Positions 1 to 8,922 of a stretch of 64,000 bases of DNA are shown here, in pieces. The stretch comes from Succinivibrionaceae bacterium (GTDB taxonomy: Bacteria > Pseudomonadota > Gammaproteobacteria > Enterobacterales > Succinivibrionaceae): assembly GCA_019420905.1 (NCBI GenBank), contig JAHZGH010000013.1, positions 124,001 through 188,000 on the forward strand, read 5' to 3'. The first letter of the stretch is position 1, and every line of letters starts with the position of its first letter. A model generated the notes under the pieces. The model saw only the letters and a list, made by a program, of their open reading frames with translations, was not told where the DNA came from and ran no database searches. The position numbers and the translations under genes are program-made.

Positions 1-921
1 ACGGCGTTTACGCACGCCTGCTGTATCAATAACGATATACTTCTTATTATTGCGCTCAAGCGGAATATAAATAGAATCACGAGTAGTGCCAGGAAAATCA
101 GCAACAATCACTCGTTCTTCACCTAAGAGACGATTAGTTAAAGTAGACTTCCCCACATTTGGCTTGCCTACAATCGCAAACTTAATAGGCAAATCAGAAA
201 AAGGAACATCCGGCCGCTCTAAAGGCAGCTCAATTGGAGTGCCATCAGGATTTAATCCATGCTGACGAGCTCTTTGCTCTTGGCGGAAAGCATGCCAATC
301 AAACCCGCCGCCTTCTTTGTCAGCTGGAACATTATCTAAAAATTCATATCCTTTTTCCCAAACTTCAACATCTGGAAGAGCTTCTTCTGGGGGAAGATCT
401 GAATCTAAAGGGCCTTCTTCTCTTAAAAGCGGAGCGATTGCCTCTTCAAGAAGAATGCTCACACCTCTGCCATGCACAACAGCAGTTTGATAAACCTCGC
501 CTAATCCTAAGGCATAAAATTCTGCACCGGCAGTCTCAGGATCAAGTCCGTCAACCTTATTAGCCACGACCGCACATTTCTTGCCTGCACGGCGAATGTA
601 ATCAGCAACGCTATAATCACCAGGCATAATACCAGCGCGCGCATCAACTAAAAATAAAACCAAATCGCACTCATCAATCGCCTGTAATGCCTGAGAGGTC
701 ATGCGCGATGTAAGTTCCTGAGGCTGATCTACATTATCCTCGGCAATACCGCCTGTATCAATGACAACATATTCACGACCATCATATAGAGCTCGACCAT
801 ATTTACGATCGCGGGTAAGTCCTGGAAAGTCCGCTACTAGAGCATCTCTAGTCTTGGTCAGTCGATTAAATAAGGTAGATTTTCCAACATTAGGACAACC
901 TACCAAAGCTACTACTTTCAT
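1..921 (-). CDS. der: Ribosome-assembly GTPase Der (EngA), 3' end cut off by the window edge
   Basis: Der is a tandem-GTPase that acts in 50S ribosome assembly. The gene starts at ATG 921 and runs off the left edge, so about 307 codons are visible. The first G domain opens MKVVALVGCPNVGKST (P-loop) with DTGG and NKVD motifs following. The second domain has its own P-loop, GKPNVGKST, near residue 245, and the sequence leaves the window just after DTAGVRKR. An acidic linker joins the two domains, as in gammaproteobacterial Der. The missing part is the rest of G domain 2 and the KH-like domain. It is the last gene of the rlmN-rodZ-ispG-hisS-yfgM-bamB-der order known from E. coli. Identification is secure. 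Confidence 0.97.
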   Translation of the reverse strand, partial: MKVVALVGCPNVGKSTLFNRLTKTRDALVADFPGLTRDRKYGRALYDGREYVVIDTGGIAEDNVDQPQELTSRMTSQALQAIDECDLVLFLVDARAGIMPGDYSVADYIRRAGKKCAVVANKVDGLDPETAGAEFYALGLGEVYQTAVVHGRGVSILLEEAIAPLLREEGPLDSDLPPEEALPDVEVWEKGYEFLDNVPADKEGGGFDWHAFRQEQRARQHGLNPDGTPIELPLERPDVPFSDLPIKFAIVGKPNVGKSTLTNRLLGEERVIVADFPGTTRDSIYIPLERNNKKYIVIDTAGVRKRR

Positions 922-954
922 CTTAATCCTTGTAAGTGGGCTTACACAAAAGAT

Positions 955-973
955 GGGGTAGTGGATCTACCCC
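955..973. other. Intercistronic hairpin between bamB and der
   Basis: A perfect inverted repeat, GGGGTAG/CTACCCC with a 5-base loop, lies between the bamB stop and the der start. No T-run follows it directly in the direction of transcription, so it is more likely an mRNA-stability or processing hairpin than a terminator. Confidence 0.5.
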
Positions 974-1005
974 TAAAAAAGAAATGATTTTGAATAAATT
1001 TAAAA

Positions 1006-2610
1006 TTATATACCAAAACTCGAAGATTTTTCGTTGGCATTTTCCTCAGTTTGCATATCCTGTGCAGGAAGCTCTTCCTGAGGAGCAACCTCTTCATCTC
1101 CTAAATCAGATTTCACGCCAGGCATAATTCCAAATCCTGACAGCTCTTGCCGTCTGCGTTCTTCATAAGCTTTACGCTGTTTTTCATATTCAGCTTTTTG
1201 GCGTTCATACTCGGCTTTGCGTCGATTATATTCAGCTAATTGGGCCTCAGCCTGACGTTGACGCGCCTCAATTTGATTTACAATATTAACCGCCTGACGC
1301 CGACGCTCATTTAATTGTTCCTGCGTAAGACCTACGCTGATATTAGCAAATCCATTGTCCGGAACCTTAACTAAGGCTTTACCTGCATTAAGTTCATTTT
1401 GAGCTAAAAGTGCTTTAGCACTAGCCTGACCATTAGGATCATAACGAATAAGCTCTAAAGAACCATCAGAGTAAAACACTAAAAGATTACCGTTTACAAC
1501 TATCGGTGCAGTCATTAAAGCTGAATCACTTAAATCATACATGCTTTCGATAGTTCCAGTAGAAAGATTTATAAAGTATAAATATCCCTCATAATCTCCT
1601 ACAACTACATAGTTACCATAAATTACAGGAGCTGTTACATTACGATTTTTTAACTGATTATTTCCCCATAACTCCGTATTATCATAACGGTTAATGCAAA
1701 CAACTTGCCCATTATCCTCAGTAATCACAAAATGACTATCGTCAAAGCCTATAGACTTAGAGCTATGATAAGGCAAGCGATTGATAATCGCATTAGTATT
1801 AAAATCATAAGCAATAAATCCGCCATTATAGGCTGTAGTAAACATCTTGCCGTCTAGCAATAGCGGGGTTGCTGCTACATCTACAATACGCTGTAAGGCA
1901 TTAGCTCCATAACTTTCAGTAACGGTAATCTTGTTTAAAGTCATACCATTTTGCTGAGACAAGATAAAGACCTGCCCCATAGGACCGCCCACTAAGATAT
2001 AATCATCTCCTACTGCTAAAGGTTCTGATTGCGATCTTAAATGCAAGCTATAGCTTGTATCGCCGGAGCTCCATAATTTTTGTCCAGATAAAACATCATA
2101 AGCTGTAATGCAGCCGCTGCTATCTAAAACAAAAATTTTTGAAGTAGTCTGAGAAAATGCCGGAGCAGAAATAATTTCGCAGCCTATATAATCCTTCCAC
2201 AGAAGTTTGCCATCACCTGCGTTTAAAACATAAATATAGCCATTTTCAGAACCTACTGCGACCTTGCCTGCATAAGCACTAACACCACCTGATAAACGTG
2301 CTGAGCGCTTGTTATCATTTTCTTCTTCATCGCCAAGATCTGTTGTCCATAGTTTATTGCCTTTATCTAAAGACAATGCACTTACATCTCCATCGCGAGA
2401 GGCAATATAGACGGTATTCCCTGCAACTGAAGGGTGCATCTGAGAAAAGAAACTGTCCACACCGCCAGTAGATGCTGACCATATATATTGCAGACTAAAG
2501 CGATTATCAATCTCTGGAGCTTCAACGGGAGCTGCCACATCCTTATTAGCACAACCAAAACATAACATAGCTAATAAAGGGGTAATCAAAAGCAGTCTTG
2601 ATTTTGTCAT
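1006..2610 (-). CDS. bamB: Outer-membrane assembly lipoprotein BamB with a long C-terminal coiled-coil extension
   Basis: BamB is the beta-propeller lipoprotein of the BAM complex, which inserts outer-membrane proteins. The start ATG at 2610 has an AAGGTGG ribosome site. The signal peptide ends in a lipobox (LCFGC, Cys about residue 19). Repeated PQQ-type blades such as GKLLWKD, GQKLWSS and NTELWGN run to about residue 394. The protein is 534 residues against about 392 in E. coli. The excess is a tail from about 395 with near-perfect heptads at 459-488 (AEYNRRK, AEYERQK, AEYEKQR, KAYEERR), then an acidic end. The gene follows yfgM and precedes der. The propeller assignment is firm; the tail's function is unknown. 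Confidence 0.95.
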   Translation of the reverse strand: MTKSRLLLITPLLAMLCFGCANKDVAAPVEAPEIDNRFSLQYIWSASTGGVDSFFSQMHPSVAGNTVYIASRDGDVSALSLDKGNKLWTTDLGDEEENDNKRSARLSGGVSAYAGKVAVGSENGYIYVLNAGDGKLLWKDYIGCEIISAPAFSQTTSKIFVLDSSGCITAYDVLSGQKLWSSGDTSYSLHLRSQSEPLAVGDDYILVGGPMGQVFILSQQNGMTLNKITVTESYGANALQRIVDVAATPLLLDGKMFTTAYNGGFIAYDFNTNAIINRLPYHSSKSIGFDDSHFVITEDNGQVVCINRYDNTELWGNNQLKNRNVTAPVIYGNYVVVGDYEGYLYFINLSTGTIESMYDLSDSALMTAPIVVNGNLLVFYSDGSLELIRYDPNGQASAKALLAQNELNAGKALVKVPDNGFANISVGLTQEQLNERRRQAVNIVNQIEARQRQAEAQLAEYNRRKAEYERQKAEYEKQRKAYEERRRQELSGFGIMPGVKSDLGDEEVAPQEELPAQDMQTEENANEKSSSFGI

Positions 2611-2635
2611 AGAGATCCACCTTATGTATTTTTTT

Positions 2636-2657
2636 AAGGCCGGTAAAAGCCGGCCTT
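2636..2657. other. GC-rich hairpin between yfgM and bamB
   Basis: AAGGCCGG/CCGGCCTT is a perfect 8-bp stem in the gap between the yfgM stop and the bamB start. On the coding strand it is followed by A residues rather than U, so it does not look like a terminator for the operon. It probably affects mRNA processing or stability. Confidence 0.5.
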
Positions 2658-2661
2658 AATA

Positions 2662-3360
2662 CTAATGAAGCTGAACGCCTTCGGCGATAAGCTTATTATT
2701 ATGCTCAACAGCAATCTTAAATGCTGGTGTATCGCCCTGAGCTATTACATCATCAAACTTCATTTGCAGCAGAGGATTTATAGGCATTTTACGTTCAACA
2801 CATAAATCCAATGCCTGTTTATAAGCATCATGCGCCTTTTGTTTATCTCCCGAAGCCAAATAAATATCTCCGCGAGTTTCTGCAATTTCAATTGAATATG
2901 CCTGAGATTCAATAGACTTTAAAATATTCTGCGCCTCATCATATTTGCCAATCTGAGCCAAAATTCTAGCCTGAGTTAAAGCTGCATTAGGGGCAATTAA
3001 ATCTCCCCCATGCGCTACAGCAAATTTAACATTAGCTAAAGCTTTATCATAATCACCATGTGCCATTTGCACAGCACTTAAATCTAAAGCTAGCAAAGCT
3101 CCATAAATATCTTCATGCTCTCGAATAAAATTCTCTGCATCAGATTGCGCAGTAGAATTATTCATAGCAAGCTTAGACTGTAATTGATACAAAGCATAAG
3201 CCTGAGCCTGAGATTGCTCTAACTGATAGCTTTGATACTGACGATAGCCTAAAAGACCACCTAAGGCGATAACAACACCTAAAGCAATAGGTTTCCAATA
3301 TTCAGCCCACCATTTGCGGACAACTTGTTCTCTCTCGTGGTCATCAGTTAATACGTCCAT
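2662..3360 (-). CDS. yfgM: YfgM, ancillary SecYEG translocon subunit with tetratricopeptide repeats
   Basis: YfgM is a single-pass inner-membrane protein with a periplasmic TPR domain that works with PpiD at the Sec translocon. This 232-residue product begins with a short charged cytoplasmic segment (MDVLTDDHEREQVVRKWW). One membrane helix follows around residues 24-40 (IALGVVIALGGLLGY), then TPR-like helices including GDKQKAHDAYKQAL. Length and layout match the family (E. coli about 206). It lies between hisS and bamB exactly as in E. coli. An AAAGGA site precedes the ATG. Confidence 0.93.
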   Translation of the reverse strand: MDVLTDDHEREQVVRKWWAEYWKPIALGVVIALGGLLGYRQYQSYQLEQSQAQAYALYQLQSKLAMNNSTAQSDAENFIREHEDIYGALLALDLSAVQMAHGDYDKALANVKFAVAHGGDLIAPNAALTQARILAQIGKYDEAQNILKSIESQAYSIEIAETRGDIYLASGDKQKAHDAYKQALDLCVERKMPINPLLQMKFDDVIAQGDTPAFKIAVEHNNKLIAEGVQLH

Positions 3361-3375
3361 GGTTTTTCCTTTATT

Positions 3376-4656
3376 TTATAAATCTAAAATATGTAAAATC
3401 CTTGCCGGAGCTTGAGCAAGTTCACAAGAACACTGTTCTGTATCCTGATTTAACAGATCTTTAATAGTAACAGAATTTGTAGAAATTTCTTCAGATCCTA
3501 AAATTACTGCTACCTTAGCGCCTAGCTTATCTGCGCGTCTTAATTGACGCTTAAAGCTACCTCCGCCACAATGATTCATAATGCGTACATTAGGCATATT
3601 GTCTCGTAAGAACATGGCAACCTTAGCCTGATAAAGTTCGCATCTCTCTCCTGCTCCAGCAATATAAACATCAACCATATTCCGTTCTTTGATTTTATCT
3701 AAGGTAGTAAGCAATAAAATTAAACGCTCCATCCCCAAGCCAAAACCAACAGCCGGAGTAGGGGTACCTCCTAATTGCTCAACCAAACTGTCATAGCGAC
3801 CACCACCGCAAACAGTTCCCTGAGCTCCTAAAGCATCGGTAACCCACTCAAATACAGTTAAATTATAATAATCCAGACCGCGCACTAAGCGATCATTGAT
3901 TACATAAGGTATGCCCGCATCATCCAAAAATTTTAACAAACCTGCAAAATGACTGCGAGTTTCTTCACCAAAAAAATCCTTAAGACGCGGAGCTTCTTTT
4001 AAGATTTCACCAACCTTTTCATCTTTAGTATCCAAAACTCGTAAAGGATTAGTATGAGTACGACGCTTAGAATCCTCGTCTAATTCGTCAAAATGAGCCT
4101 CTAGGAATTTAACTAATTCTTCTCGATAAGCCTTACGCTCTGCAGCCGATCCTAGAGAATTTATCTGTAATTGCAATTTATCCATAATGCCAAGCTTCTT
4201 CCAAATGCTTGCTGTCATCATGATAATTTCAGCATCAATATCAGGCCCTTTTAACCCAAAAACCTCACAGCCCGTCTGATGGAATTGGCGATATCTGCCC
4301 TTTTGAGGTCTCTCATGACGGAACATAGGCCCCATATACCATAATCTTTGTTCCTGATTATAAATAAGATTATGTTCTAGGCAGGATCTAACACAACCTG
4401 CTGTACCTTCGGGTCTTAAAGATAAGCTATCTCCTGAGCGATCTTCAAAGGTATACATCTCTTTTTCTACGACATCTGTAACCTCGCCGATAGCTCGGCA
4501 GAAAAGGCCAGTCTTCTCAACAATCGGCATTCTAACTTCGCTATAACCGAAAGAAGACAATGTTTCTCTTAAGATATTCTCTACCTGCTGCCAAATAGAA
4601 CTTTCTGTAGGAAGCAGATCATTCATGCCTCTTACTGCTTGAATTGCACCAGCCAT
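3376..4656 (-). CDS. hisS: Histidine-tRNA ligase
   Basis: Histidyl-tRNA synthetase, a cytoplasmic class II enzyme that charges tRNA-His. The 426-residue length matches E. coli (424). Class II motif 2 is visible as RPQKGRYRQFHQ, the histidine-specific motif as LVRGLDYYNLTVFEW, and motif 3 as PAVGFGLGMERL. The C-terminal anticodon-binding domain begins near residue 325. The ATG at 4656 has an AAGGA site. It is transcribed after ispG with a 15-base gap and is followed by yfgM. No anomalies. Confidence 0.98.
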   Translation of the reverse strand: MAGAIQAVRGMNDLLPTESSIWQQVENILRETLSSFGYSEVRMPIVEKTGLFCRAIGEVTDVVEKEMYTFEDRSGDSLSLRPEGTAGCVRSCLEHNLIYNQEQRLWYMGPMFRHERPQKGRYRQFHQTGCEVFGLKGPDIDAEIIMMTASIWKKLGIMDKLQLQINSLGSAAERKAYREELVKFLEAHFDELDEDSKRRTHTNPLRVLDTKDEKVGEILKEAPRLKDFFGEETRSHFAGLLKFLDDAGIPYVINDRLVRGLDYYNLTVFEWVTDALGAQGTVCGGGRYDSLVEQLGGTPTPAVGFGLGMERLILLLTTLDKIKERNMVDVYIAGAGERCELYQAKVAMFLRDNMPNVRIMNHCGGGSFKRQLRRADKLGAKVAVILGSEEISTNSVTIKDLLNQDTEQCSCELAQAPARILHILDL

Positions 4657-4671
4657 GCTGTTTTTTCCTTT

Positions 4672-5763
4672 TTAATATTTTTGTGTCGCAGCTTTAGCGC
4701 GAACACGATTTTCTATTGTTGTAACGGCATCTTCACAGGCAATCTTACCCATAAGAACACCATTTTCATAAATCATACACTTGCCGGCATTGGCCCCGCA
4801 CACAGCAATATCTGCATGCTTAGCCTCTCCTGGACCATTAACTACACATCCCATAACGGCAATCTTAATGTTATCTCGAATATCCTGCAGCCTTTTTTCA
4901 AGTTCTGCAACAGTACCGACAACATCAATGCCTCGCCGCCCGCATGTAGGACAAGCAACAATATCCACGCCTCGTGAACGCAAATGCATGCTCTTTAAAA
5001 TTGCCCAACCAACGCGAATTTCCTCTACAGGATCAGCGGCTAAAGAGACTCTGATCGTATCTCCGATTCCCTGCTTCAAAAGCCAGGAAATGCCTATTGA
5101 AGATAAGACAGTGCCTCCAATCAAGCCTCCGGCTTCAGTAACTCCCAAATGTAAAGGAGCATCAGTCTGTTTTGCTAAAAGCTCATAAGACTCAACACAT
5201 AAATTAAGTTCTGAGGCTTTAACAGAAAAAGCATAATCAAAGAAATTATGCTCATCTAATACATCTGCTGCACGTAAAGCAGCCTCAACCATTGCTTGAG
5301 GACAAGGAGAGCCATATTTCTCTAAAAGATCTTTATCTAAAGATCCTGCATTAACTCCTACACGAATTGGCAAGCCATTATCTGAAGCTGCTCTACATAC
5401 TGCTTCGATACGCTCATGAGATCCTATATTGCCTGGATTTATGCGCAAAGCTGCCGCTCCATGAGTTGCACATTGAACTGCTATACGATAGTCAAAATGA
5501 ATATCAGCAACAATAGGTACTGGAGAATTTTTGCATATGCTGGCAAAACTCTCTGCTGCATCTAAAGATGGAACTGTTACCCTTACAATATCAGCACCAG
5601 CCTCATAAAGAGCTCGTATCTGCTCTAAGGTTGCCTTAATATCATTAGTATCCGTCGAGGTCATGCTCTGTACACTAATCGGAGCTCCGCCGCCGATTAA
5701 AACATTGCCGACCTTAATTTGACGAGATTTTCTTCTTTCAATTTTCTGCGGATGCCATTCCAT
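4672..5763 (-). CDS. ispG: 4-hydroxy-3-methylbut-2-en-1-yl diphosphate synthase (IspG/GcpE)
   Basis: IspG is the [4Fe-4S] enzyme of the penultimate step of the MEP isoprenoid pathway, converting MEcPP to HMBPP. The 363-residue product has the N-terminal TIM-barrel (GGGAPISVQSMTSTDTND) and the C-terminal cluster domain. The cluster ligands are visible in CPTCGRRG and MGCVVNGPGE, which supply three Cys and one Glu. Length matches E. coli (372). It sits between rodZ and hisS in the conserved operon. No anomalies. Confidence 0.97.
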   Translation of the reverse strand: MEWHPQKIERRKSRQIKVGNVLIGGGAPISVQSMTSTDTNDIKATLEQIRALYEAGADIVRVTVPSLDAAESFASICKNSPVPIVADIHFDYRIAVQCATHGAAALRINPGNIGSHERIEAVCRAASDNGLPIRVGVNAGSLDKDLLEKYGSPCPQAMVEAALRAADVLDEHNFFDYAFSVKASELNLCVESYELLAKQTDAPLHLGVTEAGGLIGGTVLSSIGISWLLKQGIGDTIRVSLAADPVEEIRVGWAILKSMHLRSRGVDIVACPTCGRRGIDVVGTVAELEKRLQDIRDNIKIAVMGCVVNGPGEAKHADIAVCGANAGKCMIYENGVLMGKIACEDAVTTIENRVRAKAATQKY

Positions 5764-5774
5764 GCTAAAAACCT

Positions 5775-7655
5775 TTACTTAGTAGGCAAAGTAAAACTGA
5801 CCTGTTTAGATGAAGGAACATTTACCCTGCCACCCATATATCTTATATTAATCTTTGTAGAATCAGATACCTGAATTGCTAAAGGCGGGATGCCGCTAAC
5901 GCTTATATTATCACCAGCTTTAAAAACTCCTTGTTTTAAAACACGGCCGCGATTATCTGTAATCTTTAAAGCCACATCGCCCTTAACTGAAATCCTGACA
6001 TTATTCATTGAGGCTAAGCCTTCGCGACCTGTAAGGAAGGCTCTTGAAGAAATATCCTTTAAATTGCTGCTTAGGCTAACTTCATTTTTATCCTCTTTAA
6101 CTGCAGAATTTTCTTCTTTAGGTTCTTTAGCATTTTCTTTAGCAATAATATTTTTACTTTCAGAAGCTTTCCTCTCTTCTAATTTCTGTTCTAGAGAAGA
6201 AGTTTTATCAGCATTTTGAGCATCATTCAAGGCTGCCTGCTTTATAGCAGCAAAATCAGGCTCGCTTGAACTTACTTGCTTTTGTGGTGCAAACTGATTA
6301 CCACTATCAACTTCAACTCCTGGTATAGTTAAAGGAACATCAACATCAGAGAAATTATCCTCTATAATTTGAGAATTCTTCTCTAGATTAGCTTCATTTT
6401 GAGCTAAAGCTTTTGCCTGAGCTAAAGCCATCTGAGTATTAGGATCAATTCTTTGAACACTATCCGCTTGTATATTCTGTACGTTGCTTTGAGCAGAATC
6501 ATTCAAAGTTAAACTGCCGCTTAAGGCCGAAGTTTTTGGACTATTAGTAGAAGCTAATACTAATTCTCCTGAAGAATTTTCAACAGGATTATCTACAGCT
6601 AAAAATTTATAAGCAATACCTGAAATTGCAACAAAAACTATCACTCCAATTATTGTATATACAAAAGAACGTTTTATCTGAAAACGACGCGGAGCCCTAT
6701 TTTTATTTATACTCTTTTGAGAGTTTTCTTCAACATTTTGCAAATAAAGATCGATTAAAGTCTGAGGATCAATATTTACCAATCGTGCATAATTGCCAAT
6801 ATATACGGATACAAAAGAAACTGCTGTAGGCTGATTTAAACGATCGTGTTCAATATCGTTTACAGTATTAACCCTTAACTGTAATTTCTCTGCAACTTCT
6901 CTTATGCTAAGACCTAAAAGTTCACGTGCATGCATTAAGATTGCACCAGGCCTATTTGGCACTTCTTCGTCTCTTAAAGTCGGCATTACTGGAATTTTAT
7001 CTGCATCAACGACTAACTCATCTTGAGAAAATGGTTCCTCTAGCTTTAATTCCTGCTCTTTACTGTCATAAGAAGCTCTTAAATCTTCAGGACTATTTCC
7101 TTGTTTTACAGACTCTGAATTTGCCATACTTTCTTTTAAATCATCTATAGTCTTCTGCAAATGTTCTTGAGAATTTTTTAATTTATCCTGAGCCTGCTTT
7201 AGATTATTTTCCGCTTTATTTAAAGGTTTAGAAAACCTAAGTGCATCTACATTCATACCGAATAAAGGCTCTTTGAGCGAAGTTTGCTGATTTTCCTCAA
7301 TAAATTCATCTTTTGAAGGGATAGTAAAATTCTCTTCGACATCTTGATGCACTAAAGATTTAGGAAACTTTAATGGAGATTCTACTCTCATATTAGCCCT
7401 TAAATTCTTAGGGATCTTAGATGCAAAAGCTAAATCTTCAGAAATCTCTTCCTTTTGCTTTGGCATATCCGTCTGAGCTCCTTTCTTGCTAAATTGCAAA
7501 AAACTTGCTGTTGCTTTTAAGTTTTCGCCCTTAGACTCTAACTCTTGTACTTGTAAATTATTATCTAAAGGCTTAGACCTTAAATAATCTCGCAAATCAT
7601 CACGATCACCTTTAGATAAAATCTGATCTTCTAAGCCTTTTTTTAAATCACTCAT
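5775..7655 (-). CDS. rodZ: Cytoskeletal protein RodZ with an unusual N-terminal extension of about 235 residues
   Basis: RodZ links MreB to the cell-wall elongation machinery. At 626 residues it is nearly twice E. coli RodZ (337). The MreB-binding helix-turn-helix, normally at the extreme N-terminus, lies at about 237-305 (RPGAILMHARELLGLSIREV). One membrane helix follows at about 331-350 (FVYTIIGVIVFVAISGI). Then comes a low-complexity Gln/Asn/Lys/Glu periplasmic linker and a C-terminal DUF4115 beta domain (from about 550, ending KQVSFTLPTK). The first 235 residues are charged, contain a coiled-coil-like stretch at about 147-180, and have no recognisable domain. An internal start near Met224 is possible, but the upstream frame is long and open. 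Its place between rlmN and ispG supports the name. Confidence 0.92.
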   Translation of the reverse strand: MSDLKKGLEDQILSKGDRDDLRDYLRSKPLDNNLQVQELESKGENLKATASFLQFSKKGAQTDMPKQKEEISEDLAFASKIPKNLRANMRVESPLKFPKSLVHQDVEENFTIPSKDEFIEENQQTSLKEPLFGMNVDALRFSKPLNKAENNLKQAQDKLKNSQEHLQKTIDDLKESMANSESVKQGNSPEDLRASYDSKEQELKLEEPFSQDELVVDADKIPVMPTLRDEEVPNRPGAILMHARELLGLSIREVAEKLQLRVNTVNDIEHDRLNQPTAVSFVSVYIGNYARLVNIDPQTLIDLYLQNVEENSQKSINKNRAPRRFQIKRSFVYTIIGVIVFVAISGIAYKFLAVDNPVENSSGELVLASTNSPKTSALSGSLTLNDSAQSNVQNIQADSVQRIDPNTQMALAQAKALAQNEANLEKNSQIIEDNFSDVDVPLTIPGVEVDSGNQFAPQKQVSSSEPDFAAIKQAALNDAQNADKTSSLEQKLEERKASESKNIIAKENAKEPKEENSAVKEDKNEVSLSSNLKDISSRAFLTGREGLASMNNVRISVKGDVALKITDNRGRVLKQGVFKAGDNISVSGIPPLAIQVSDSTKINIRYMGGRVNVPSSKQVSFTLPTK

Positions 7656-7668
7656 AAAATAACTCTAT

Positions 7669-8763
7669 TTAACAGCTCTTAGAGGGAATTTTTTCCTTTA
7701 AGAGGCGATCCTTAACTTGTCCTGCTAATTGTCCGCAAGCTGCAGCAATATCATCACCACGAGTCGAACGCTTCAATACAGTAAAACCTTTTTCAATCAA
7801 AATCTGCTGGAATCGTTCAATAGATCTAGGATTAGGTCTTCTATATTCTGAGGCCTCATGCGGATTAAAAGGAATCAGATTGATCTTGCAAGGAGTGTGA
7901 GCTAAAAGTCTGCACAATTCTAAAGCCTGTTTAGGTGAATCATTAACGCCATCTAAAAGGACATATTCAATGGTTACACGTCCGCAATTAGCATTAGATT
8001 TATCTAAATAATTACGAACCGAAGCTAAGACCTCAGCAATTGGATATTTCTTATTTAAAGGCACCAATATATCACGCAATTCATCATTTGGAGCATGTAA
8101 TGATAAAGCTAAAGCTACGTCCACCTCTCCTGCAATTTTATTTATAACAGGAGCAACTCCAGAAGTAGAAATTGTAACTCGGCGTTTTGAAAGAGCGAAA
8201 GCATAATCCGAAAGCAAAATTTCTGTAGTTTTTAAAACTGCATTTAAATTTAATAAAGGCTCGCCCATGCCCATCATTACAACATTTGAAATTGGCTTTT
8301 GCTCATTGTTTTGACTAAAACCTACACAAGTTGCTGCTCTAAAGACCTGTCCTATAATTTCATGAACTTTTAAATTACGGTTAAAACCTGAGGCTCCTGT
8401 ACGGCAAAAAGCACATTTTACCGGACAGCCAACCTGTGTGGAAATACACAAAGTATTGCGATCCTCCTCTGGAATCAGCACAGTTTCAACTAGCTGACCA
8501 TCTCCAATATCTAACGCCCATTTGGTAGTGCCGTCAGAGGATTTCTGTTCAGAAACAATTTCTGGAGCAGCTATTTCAGCAATTTCAGCTAAACGCTCAC
8601 GTAACTCGCGTTTAATATTAGTCATTAAGGCAAAATCAGTAACGCCATATTGATATATCCACTTTAAAAGCTGTTGCGCTCTAAATGGTTTTTCTCCTAA
8701 TGACACACAAAAATCTGCCATATCCTTAGGAGAAAGATCAAGTAAATTTAATTTAGCGGTCAT
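7669..8763 (-). CDS. rlmN: Dual-specificity RNA methyltransferase RlmN
   Basis: Radical-SAM enzyme that methylates C2 of A2503 in 23S rRNA and A37 of some tRNAs. The 364-residue product has the CX3CX2C cluster motif in CPVKCAFCRTG. It also has the SAM-binding MGMGEPLLN, the SLHAPND segment, and a C-terminal AACGQLAG holding the resolving cysteine. Length matches the family. It heads the rlmN-rodZ-ispG-hisS-yfgM-bamB-der run, and a promoter probably lies in the 160-base AT-rich gap upstream. Confidence 0.97.
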   Translation of the reverse strand: MTAKLNLLDLSPKDMADFCVSLGEKPFRAQQLLKWIYQYGVTDFALMTNIKRELRERLAEIAEIAAPEIVSEQKSSDGTTKWALDIGDGQLVETVLIPEEDRNTLCISTQVGCPVKCAFCRTGASGFNRNLKVHEIIGQVFRAATCVGFSQNNEQKPISNVVMMGMGEPLLNLNAVLKTTEILLSDYAFALSKRRVTISTSGVAPVINKIAGEVDVALALSLHAPNDELRDILVPLNKKYPIAEVLASVRNYLDKSNANCGRVTIEYVLLDGVNDSPKQALELCRLLAHTPCKINLIPFNPHEASEYRRPNPRSIERFQQILIEKGFTVLKRSTRGDDIAAACGQLAGQVKDRLLKEKIPSKSC

Positions 8764-8922
8764 AAGGAAATTCCTGCTTTAATATAAAACAACTGCAATC
8801 TTATATTATAACAATAATATACACTTGCCGACATAAAAGCTTATATGCCATATGCTAAGGTATAACAATGAACGCTATATAAATATACCCAAAATAACGT
8901 AAACTTGAGAATTATTCTGAAA

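Noticed and set aside
234..563. A 109-codon plus-strand frame over the start of the window
   Set aside because: It is antisense to der, whose P-loops and GTPase motifs are clear on the minus strand; the plus-strand translation has no family resemblance.
5890..7150. Several plus-strand frames of 60-110 codons opposite rodZ
   Set aside because: They are mirror frames of a low-complexity coding region on the minus strand and lack ribosome sites.
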